Assembly: GCA_902778205.1 (NCBI GenBank)
Contig: CACYWX010000068.1
Span: 1 to 11,182 of the forward strand
DNA from: an uncultured Ruminococcus sp.
GTDB taxonomy: Bacteria > Bacillota > Clostridia > Oscillospirales > CAG-272
Direction of reading: 5' to 3'
DNA: 11,182 bases
The position numbers were made by a program, and so were the translations under genes. The notes under the pieces are model-generated. The model ran no database searches, was not told the DNA's origin, and worked only from the letters and a program-made list of their open reading frames with translations. This document shows positions 6,523 to 11,182 of the stretch, one piece after another; within the stretch, counting starts at the first letter, position 1; every line of letters starts with the position of its first letter.

Positions 6523-7719
6523 ATGACGGAACACTATCTGGATCAGTCGGCCACCACACGCCCCTCGGAGGCCGCCCTCCGCGCCCTGAACGACGCGCCC
6601 TGGGGCAATCCCTCCTCAGTCCACCGGATCGGGCTGGAGGCCGCCGCCTGTCTGAAGGAAGCCCGGGCCGCCGTCGGAAAGACCCTCGGCATGGGCCGCG
6701 TGACCCGGGACCGGCTGATCTTCACCTCCTGCGGCACGGAGTCCAACAACATCGCCCTGCTGGGAACGGCGGCGGCGAAGAAGCGGGATCCGGACAACCC
6801 CGGGGTCGTAATTTTGTCGGCCGGGGAGCATCCCTCCCTGGAAAATCCGGCGCAGGCGCTGGAAAAGCGGGGATACCGGATCCTGCGGGTCCCCACGGCG
6901 GGCGGCGTGCTGGATCTGGATTATCTCCGGAACGCGCTGAAAAGCGTCTCCGCGCCGGTGATCTTCGCCGGGTTCATGCTGGTGAACAACGAGACGGGCG
7001 CGGTATACGACGTGAAGTCCGCGGCGGCTCTGGTACGGGCGAAATTCCCCGACGCGGTGATCCACTGCGACGCGGTGCAGGGATATCTGAAGCTGAAGAA
7101 AAGCGGCTTCTCCCCCTACGCCCTGGGCGTGGACACCATGACCCTCAGCGGCCACAAGGTCCACGCGGTCCGGGGCGCCGGGGCTCTGTTCGTTTCGGAG
7201 AACGCCGTGAAGCGGAAGAACATCGTACCTGTGATGCCCGGCGGCGGACAGGAATGGGGACTGAGAAGCGGAACGGAGAATCTGCCCGCCATCGCCTCCT
7301 TCGCCGCGGCCGCCTCCGAGGGCTTCGCCGCATTGGAGGACCGCCTTTCCGCCACAGCCTCGCTCCGCGCGCTTCTTTCCGACGGGATCGCGCGTCTGGC
7401 GGAGGAGGTCCCGGAGGTCGGGCTGAACGTGCCCGCGGGAGAGCTTCAGCCCGGCATCGCCAGCGTCCGCCTGCCCGGGATCCGGAGCGAGACCATGCTG
7501 AACTTCCTCTCCGGCCGGGGGGTGTACATCTCGGCGGGATCGGCCTGCTCGGCGGCAGCGAAGAAAAAAAGCGCGGCTCTCGCGGCCTTCGGTCTGCGGG
7601 ACGACGAGGCGGACTCGGTGATCCGGGTCAGCTTTGACCATACGAACACGGAGGAGGACGTGCGCGCCTTCCTCGAGGGACTGGACGCGGGGGTGCGCTC
7701 CCTGCAGAGAAAGAGATAA
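6523..7719 (+). CDS. Cysteine desulfurase, NifS/IscS-like (class V aminotransferase fold)
   Basis: PLP-dependent enzyme (398 aa) expected to take sulfur from cysteine as an enzyme persulfide, leaving alanine, and supply it to Fe-S or thiolation pathways. Family landmarks occur in order: YLDQSATTRPSEA, GNPSSVHRIG, FTSCGTESNN (PLP-phosphate region, with C where G is usual), His103 in GEHPS, VNNETGAVYDV, HCDAVQGYLK, Lys212 in LSGHK (Schiff-base lysine), GGGQEWGLRSGTEN, and Cys342 in SAGSACS, the sulfur-carrying cysteine. Length and residue spacing fit a full active enzyme. GAGG lies upstream of the ATG, 10 bp after the lipoprotein stop. No scaffold (IscU/SufU) or thiI gene is adjacent, so the sulfur acceptor is unknown. 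A cysteine or selenocysteine lyase variant is possible. Confidence 0.93.
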   Translation: MTEHYLDQSATTRPSEAALRALNDAPWGNPSSVHRIGLEAAACLKEARAAVGKTLGMGRVTRDRLIFTSCGTESNNIALLGTAAAKKRDPDNPGVVILSAGEHPSLENPAQALEKRGYRILRVPTAGGVLDLDYLRNALKSVSAPVIFAGFMLVNNETGAVYDVKSAAALVRAKFPDAVIHCDAVQGYLKLKKSGFSPYALGVDTMTLSGHKVHAVRGAGALFVSENAVKRKNIVPVMPGGGQEWGLRSGTENLPAIASFAAAASEGFAALEDRLSATASLRALLSDGIARLAEEVPEVGLNVPAGELQPGIASVRLPGIRSETMLNFLSGRGVYISAGSACSAAAKKKSAALAAFGLRDDEADSVIRVSFDHTNTEEDVRAFLEGLDAGVRSLQRKR

Positions 7720-7731
7720 GGACGGAACAAG

Positions 7732-8601
7732 ATGAACAAGTTTCTGACCGACTTCGCGGAATTCATGAAAACACAGCCCTTCCGGATCATCCGCCTGTCC
7801 GAGGTGCAGGGAAACGGGGAGATCGAAACCTGGAACATGACGGAGGGCAACGCCTGCCAGGACACCTACTCCGTGACCAAGACCTTCGTCATGACGGGCA
7901 TCGGCCTTCTGTGGGACCGGGGGCTCATCTCTCTGGACGAGAAGCTCGTGGACATCCTCCGGGAGGACATCTCCCCCGAGACCGAGGCGAAGATGGATCC
8001 CCGCTGGAGCCTGACCACGGTGGAGATGGCCCTGACCCACCGGATCGGCCTGCCCGGAGGCTTTCTGGACATCGACGTCTGCAACGCAGTGGATTTCGGG
8101 GAGGATTTTCTGGCCTACACCCTGACCTATCCCCTGGACTACACCCCCGGCACGGCGGCGAAATACACGGACTGCGCCTTCTATCTGCTGGCCAGGGCCG
8201 CGGCGAAGAAGACCGGCGTGACGCTGGACAAGTACCTGTGGCCGCAGCTGTTCCATCCCCTGGGCTTCCGGGAAGCCGCCTGGTCCTGCTGTCCCCTCGG
8301 GCATCCCGTGGGCGGCTCGGGTCTCTACATCGGCGCGGAGGACATGGTGAAGCTGGGCATGATCTACCGGGACGGAGGTCTCTACCGGGGCCGCCGCATC
8401 CTCTCGGAGGAGTGGGTGAAGATGGCCATAGACCGGGAATTCGCCCTGGACTGGGACGATCAGCACCGGGTCTTTTTCAAGGGCGGCATGTACGGCCAGA
8501 AGCTCTTAGTGGCACCGGAGCAGGACCGGGCGGTGGCGCTCCAGTCCTACGGCGCCAACTCCGACGCGGTCATGAAGTGGGTAAGGGATTATAAAGGATA
8601 A
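7732..8601 (+). CDS. Serine beta-lactamase-fold protein (class C/esterase-like), no signal peptide
   Basis: Member of the serine beta-lactamase/DD-peptidase superfamily (289 aa). The nucleophile motif SxxK is present as Ser47-Val-Thr-Lys50 (YSVTKTF), within the usual class C context including ISLDEKLVDIL downstream. The second motif reads Tyr145-Thr-Asp147 (KYTDCAFYLLA) where Tyr-x-Asn is usual. The third motif (K-T/S-G) may be Lys250-Gly-Gly252 (FFKGGMYGQ). There is no N-terminal signal or membrane segment, so the protein should be cytoplasmic, which argues against a classical antibiotic-degrading enzyme and for an esterase or peptidase-like role. It is shorter than typical class C enzymes (about 330-400 aa). 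AAGGA precedes the ATG, 12 bp after the desulfurase stop. It is the last gene of the operon. The substrate is unknown. Confidence 0.88.
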   Translation: MNKFLTDFAEFMKTQPFRIIRLSEVQGNGEIETWNMTEGNACQDTYSVTKTFVMTGIGLLWDRGLISLDEKLVDILREDISPETEAKMDPRWSLTTVEMALTHRIGLPGGFLDIDVCNAVDFGEDFLAYTLTYPLDYTPGTAAKYTDCAFYLLARAAAKKTGVTLDKYLWPQLFHPLGFREAAWSCCPLGHPVGGSGLYIGAEDMVKLGMIYRDGGLYRGRRILSEEWVKMAIDREFALDWDDQHRVFFKGGMYGQKLLVAPEQDRAVALQSYGANSDAVMKWVRDYKG

Positions 8602-8715
8602 TATACCATAGTATATTCACATTATGAGGAAGGAAACGCTTCGCGTTCCCTTCCTTATTTCGTGAAGTTCAGGATGAACTTCATCTCCTCCGCCGGACCG
8701 CAGGAATGCGGTCCG
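8600..8715 (+). repeat. Second array of four hairpins, directly after the operon
   Basis: Four inverted repeats follow one another from the stop codon on: AATATAC/GTATATT with loop CATA (8600-8617); a 13-bp stem with one mismatch and loop TTC (8627-8655); a perfect 8-bp stem TGAAGTTC/GAACTTCA (8663-8683); and a perfect 8-bp stem CGGACCGC/GCGGTCCG (8694-8715). The layout resembles the array at 5305-5435, although the sequences differ. Confidence 0.7.
8627..8658 (+). terminator. Probable terminator of the lipoprotein operon
   Basis: The strongest stem of the array (12 of 13 pairs, 3-nt loop) stands 25 bp after the last stop codon and is followed by TATTT. The T-run is short, so termination may be incomplete or helped by the neighbouring stems. 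Confidence 0.5.
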
Positions 8716-8730
8716 TGGCTGCTATAGTTT

Positions 8731-8814
8731 GGCGGAAGGTTTTATAAAGGCCGGGCCGTTGCTTTTCCCCCTTTTGTCAGAACTTCTTAAAAAATCCCTT
8801 CCGCCGGAGCGGAA
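8731..8814. repeat. Inverted repeats with a minus-strand terminator-like hairpin
   Basis: GGCGGAAGG (8731-8739) is complementary to CCTTCCGCC (8797-8805). The same right arm forms an alternative local stem TTCCGC/GCGGAA with loop CGGA (8799-8814). On the minus strand the local stem is followed by GGG and six T residues, a good intrinsic-terminator layout, but no minus-strand gene is seen to the right. It may insulate the pot promoter or end an unseen antisense RNA. Confidence 0.45.
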
Positions 8815-8841
8815 TTCAGCGGTTCGACGCCCTTTGACATA

Positions 8842-8870
8842 TTGACTTCCGGCCGGAAGTATTGTATAAT
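8842..8870 (+). promoter_or_regulatory. Strong SigA-type promoter for the potAB operon
   Basis: TTGACT (8842-8847) and a perfect TATAAT (8865-8870) are separated by 17 bp. A second TTGACA at 8834-8839 is 25 bp from the -10 box and so not usable with it. Transcription should start near 8877. The next plus-strand gene is potA, about 515 nt downstream. Confidence 0.82.
8845..8860. promoter_or_regulatory. Perfect 16-bp palindrome between -35 and -10 (probable operator)
   Basis: ACTTCCGGCCGGAAGT is identical to its reverse complement and occupies the end of the -35 box and most of the spacer. A bound dimeric regulator would block RNA polymerase, so repression is the simplest reading. The 17-bp spacer argues against a MerR-type activator, which normally uses 19-20 bp. 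A second dyad, AGTATT/AATACT (8858-8873), covers the -10 box. Confidence 0.6.
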
Positions 8871-8927
8871 ACTATCCGATAATTTTTGCATCTGTGCTGA
8901 CACATCCGGCGGCGCAAAGGCTTCCGG

Positions 8928-8957
8928 ATGAACAAAACATCGGACGGCGCGTCGTAA
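8928..8957 (+). CDS. Possible 9-codon leader peptide (MNKTSDGAS)
   Basis: A short frame of nine codons begins with ATG at 8928 and ends with TAA at 8955-8957. AAAGG (8916-8920) lies 7 bp upstream, an ideal ribosome-binding distance. The binding site is in the loop, and the start codon straddles the 3' arm, of the stem at 8903-8930. The stop codon is only 4 bp before the next stem. This layout suits translation-dependent control, but a chance frame is quite possible. Confidence 0.25.
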   Translation: MNKTSDGAS

Positions 8958-9325
8958 AATATACGGGAGGAACCGTCAGTAATCCCCCCGTAAAGCATAT
9001 CCCCGCGTCAGATGAGGTCCGCCAGACGAACTGAATATCTCTGATGTTCACATCCGGCAGTTTTAACAAAACCGGGATACGGACAGCCGTATCTGAGAAA
9101 TTGCAGCGTGCGCCGTCTCCTCCAAGGCGGGGGAGGGGCGCGGGAACTCTTTGCGGGGGCTGCGATTAGCCGAGTGTGGGTCTCGCGCAGAGCTGATCCG
9201 GGGAGAGCGGTCGCGCCGTCCGTCCCCGAGCTTACGCGGAGTCCGTCGGAGACCGGCTCTTCCATCCCCGCGGCGTCGTGCGGCGGGCGGTCGGAGAGGG
9301 CGCGGCTTCCGCATGGCGGGCTCCT

Positions 9326-9383
9326 GGAGCTTCCTTCCCCGGCCGGGGAGGGAGCTCCGGTGATACCTTTGCCGCAAAGGGGG
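9326..9383 (+). promoter_or_regulatory. Hairpins at the potA ribosome-binding site
   Basis: A long GC-rich hairpin (9326-9358) is built around the 14-bp palindrome TCCCCGGCCGGGGA. It is followed by CCTTTG/CAAAGG with loop CCG (9366-9380). The right arm of the second stem contains the first bases of the potA ribosome-binding site AAAGGGGG (9376-9383), so folding would reduce translation. Together with the TTG start this suggests translational restraint. Regulation itself is inferred. Confidence 0.5.
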
Positions 9384-9391
9384 ATGCAAAA

Positions 9392-10582
9392 TTGACCGAA
9401 AAGAATATCATCGAGCTGAAAAACATCACCGTCCGCTTCGACGGCGATACGGTTCTCGACGACCTGAACCTGTCCATCCGGGACGGGGAGTTCGTCACGC
9501 TGCTGGGTTCGTCCGGCTGCGGGAAGACCACCACGCTGCGCATCATCGCGGGATTTCTGGAACCCGACGAGGGCGAGGTGTTTTTCGGGGAGAAAAACAT
9601 GAATGGTGTTCCCGCGCACAAACGTGAGGTCAACACCATTTTTCAGCGTTACGCCCTGTTTCCCCATTACAACGTCTTCGACAACGTGGCCTACGGCCTG
9701 AAGGTCCGCCATGTGCCGAAGGACGAGATCCGGGAGCGGGTGACGGAGATGCTCCGGCTGGTGAACCTTGAGGGATTTGCCAAGCGGTCCGTGGCCAAGC
9801 TCTCCGGCGGCCAGCAGCAGCGGGTGGCCATCGCCCGGGCCCTGGTGCTCAAGCCCAAGGTGCTCCTGCTGGACGAGCCGCTCTCCGCCCTGGACGCCAA
9901 GCTGCGCAAGGACATGCAGGTGGAGCTGCGCAACATCCAGCAGGCCACGGGCATCACCTTCATCTTCGTGACCCACGACCAGGAGGAGGCGCTGTCCATG
10001 TCCGACACGGTGGTGGTCATGAACGAGGGACGGGTCCAGCAGATCGGCTCCCCGGAGGACATCTACAACGAACCGAAAAACGCCTTCGTGGCGGATTTCA
10101 TCGGCGAGTCCAACATCCTGGACGGCGTCATGAAGGAGGACTACAAGGCGCAGTTCTCCGGCCATACCTTCAAGTGCGTGGACAAGGGCTTCGCGCCCGG
10201 TGAGGCCGTGGACATCGTGGTGCGGCCCGAGGACGTGGACATCGTGAAGCCGGAGGCGGGCATGCTGAAGGGCATCGTCACCTCCGTCACCTTCCTGGGG
10301 GTCCACTACGAGATCATCGTGGACATCGGCGGCTTCAAGTGGATGATCCAGACCACGGATTATGCCGGCGTGGGCGAGACCGTGGGCCTCTCCATCGATC
10401 CGGACGCCATCCACGTCATGAAGAAATCCAAGTATTCCGGCCTCTACGGCGACTATTCCACCTTCTCCGACGAGATGGAGGAGATGAACCAGATGTCCGA
10501 GGAGCTGGCGGAGGAGTTCGCCGAGGAGATCGCGGAGGAACGCATTGAGGAAGAGGGGGCATCCTCCTCCGGGAAGGAATAA
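9392..10582 (+). CDS. potA: Spermidine/putrescine-type ABC transporter ATPase
   Basis: Cytoplasmic ATPase (396 aa) driving polyamine import with PotB/PotC and a binding protein. Motifs: Walker A GSSGCGKTT (39-47), the Q-loop in TIFQRYALFPHYNVFDNVAYGL, signature LSGGQQQ (137-143), Walker B LLLDEPLSALD (Asp161, Glu162) and His195 in FVTHDQEEA. A C-terminal regulatory TOBE-like region follows (about 240-350). The TTG at 9392 is chosen as start because homology begins at once and AAAGGGGG lies about 8 bp upstream; the in-frame extension to 9278 is repeat-like leader sequence. The last 35 or so residues form a very acidic tail rich in EE pairs, making the protein longer than typical PotA (about 350-380). 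Iron or other CUT-type ABC ATPases are similar, but the PotB-like neighbour supports polyamines. Confidence 0.93.
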   Translation: MTEKNIIELKNITVRFDGDTVLDDLNLSIRDGEFVTLLGSSGCGKTTTLRIIAGFLEPDEGEVFFGEKNMNGVPAHKREVNTIFQRYALFPHYNVFDNVAYGLKVRHVPKDEIRERVTEMLRLVNLEGFAKRSVAKLSGGQQQRVAIARALVLKPKVLLLDEPLSALDAKLRKDMQVELRNIQQATGITFIFVTHDQEEALSMSDTVVVMNEGRVQQIGSPEDIYNEPKNAFVADFIGESNILDGVMKEDYKAQFSGHTFKCVDKGFAPGEAVDIVVRPEDVDIVKPEAGMLKGIVTSVTFLGVHYEIIVDIGGFKWMIQTTDYAGVGETVGLSIDPDAIHVMKKSKYSGLYGDYSTFSDEMEEMNQMSEELAEEFAEEIAEERIEEEGASSSGKE

Positions 10583-10591
10583 GGCACGCCC

Positions 10592-11182
10592 ATGAAGAAC
10601 CGTTCCTTCCTCCAGCGGATCATCGGAGCGCCCTACGTGCTCTGGGCCGCCGTCTTCATCGTGGTGCCCCTCCTGATCGTGGCGTACTATGCCTTCACCG
10701 ATCCGGCGGGGAACTTCTCCCTGAGCAATATCCGGAACCTGACCGATTACGGCGCCATTTTCCGGGATTCCATCCTCTATTCCGTTGCCGCCACCCTCAT
10801 CGCGCTGGTGCTGGCCTATCCCTTCGCCTACGTCATGAGCCGCAAGCGGGAGAAGACCCAGCAGATCATGATGGTGCTGGTGATGCTCCCCATGTGGATG
10901 AGCCTTCTGATCCTGACCTACTCCTGGATGAACATCCTGGAGCGCAACGGCATCGTCAACAGCCTGCTGGCGAAGCTCGGCATGGAGCCCATGAACCTCA
11001 TCGGGACCCCGGCCGCGGTCATCTTCGGCATGGTCTACAACTACATTCCCTATATGATCCTGCCCATCTACTCCGTCATGTCCAAGATCGATCCCTCGGT
11101 GCTGGAGGCGGCGGAGGACCTGGGCTCCGGCGGCGCGTCCAAGCTCTACCGGGTGATCCTGCCCCTGTCCATGCCCGGCGTG
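10592..11182 (+). CDS. potB: Spermidine/putrescine-type ABC transporter permease, N-terminal part
   Basis: Inner-membrane permease; 197 residues are present, cut at the right edge with no stop. Hydrophobic segments appear at about 14-33 (YVLWAAVFIVVPLLIVAYYAF), 63-79, 91-110 (MVLVMLPMWMSLLILTYSW) and 140-160. MLPMWMSLLILTYSWMNIL and GMVYNYIPYMILPIYSVM are typical of PotB. The EAA loop that contacts the ATPase reads EAAEDLGSGGASKLYRVILP near the cut end. The ATG at 10592 lies 9 bp after the potA stop, with GGAAGG upstream inside the end of potA, so coupling is likely. PotC and PotD would be expected beyond the edge. Confidence 0.94.
   Translation, partial: MKNRSFLQRIIGAPYVLWAAVFIVVPLLIVAYYAFTDPAGNFSLSNIRNLTDYGAIFRDSILYSVAATLIALVLAYPFAYVMSRKREKTQQIMMVLVMLPMWMSLLILTYSWMNILERNGIVNSLLAKLGMEPMNLIGTPAAVIFGMVYNYIPYMILPIYSVMSKIDPSVLEAAEDLGSGGASKLYRVILPLSMPGV

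Larger units (their letters stand above)
8877..9391 (+). other. Long structured 5' leader of potAB
   Basis: About 515 nt separate the predicted transcription start from potA, with no gene of normal size. Stems seen: CATCCGG/CCGGATG (8903-8930), TACGGGAGG/CCCCCCGTA with one mismatch (8962-8992), GATACGG/CCGTATC with loop ACAG (9076-9093) and a GC-rich stem at about 9111-9141. The 10-mer CACATCCGGC occurs twice (8901-8910, 9049-9058). The first half is mixed in composition; the second half (9110-9360) is very GC-rich and resembles interspersed hairpin repeats. I recognise no known riboswitch class. A separate small RNA from the same promoter is an alternative. Confidence 0.5.

Noticed and set aside
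8881..8960. Cyclic-di-GMP (GEMM) riboswitch resemblance around GCGCAAAGGC
   Set aside because: Only the short GCAAAG string is similar; the conserved 5' segment and the 3' tetraloop-receptor part are not seen.
8962..8976. T-box antiterminator resemblance (GGGAGGAACC) in the pot leader
   Set aside because: The invariant TGGNACC reads AGGAACC, and there is no room upstream for a specifier stem; the downstream gene is not an amino-acid gene.
6616..10414. Long minus-strand open frames (6616-8466 and 9008-10414)
   Set aside because: They are antisense shadows of the desulfurase, beta-lactamase-fold and potA genes, which have full motif sets on the plus strand.
1..11182. CRISPR array, tRNA, rRNA or intact insertion sequence
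   Set aside because: No regularly spaced repeats, no cloverleaf or rRNA sequence that I recognise, and no transposase frame were found.

Overview
The window looks like chromosomal DNA of a GC-rich Clostridia-type Firmicute, perhaps an uncultured gut Oscillospiraceae/Christensenellales-like bacterium. The taxonomic reading is inference. It rests on the Bacillota-type MazF/NdoA and Xpt proteins, the BMP-family nucleoside transporter, SigA-type promoters (TTGNNN-17-TATAAT) and non-coding blocks packed with short hairpins. It holds nine genes in three transcription units plus an orphan toxin gene; the genes at both window edges are cut.

Left arm (1-4414, minus strand): an apparent purine-salvage operon, read right to left from a strong promoter at 4386-4414. 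It encodes xanthine phosphoribosyltransferase (xpt), a BMP-family substrate-binding lipoprotein, a double-domain ABC ATPase, and the first 165 residues of a nucleoside-type permease. The transporter probably imports a purine base or nucleoside, and Xpt converts xanthine to XMP. A 12-bp intercistronic hairpin lies between the lipoprotein and ATPase genes.

Centre (4645-5963): an orphan MazF-type mRNA interferase, divergent from xpt, with no recognisable MazE. It is followed by about 950 bp without a convincing gene. That stretch contains two diverged direct copies of a roughly 160-230 bp repeat, and between them a 131-bp block of five consecutive inverted repeats.

Middle operon (5900-8601, plus strand): a good promoter, then a small lipoprotein of unknown function, a NifS/IscS-like cysteine desulfurase and a short serine beta-lactamase-fold protein without signal peptide, spaced 10-12 bp apart. 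A second array of four hairpins follows at once (8600-8715).

Right arm (8842-11182, plus strand): a near-consensus promoter with a perfect 16-bp palindrome between -35 and -10, a leader of about 515 nt with a 9-codon mini-ORF and several hairpins, then potA (TTG start, acidic C-terminal tail) and the 5' part of potB. These belong to a spermidine/putrescine-type ABC importer. I see no CRISPR array, tRNA, rRNA or intact insertion sequence. The least explained parts are the two hairpin arrays and the regulated potAB leader.
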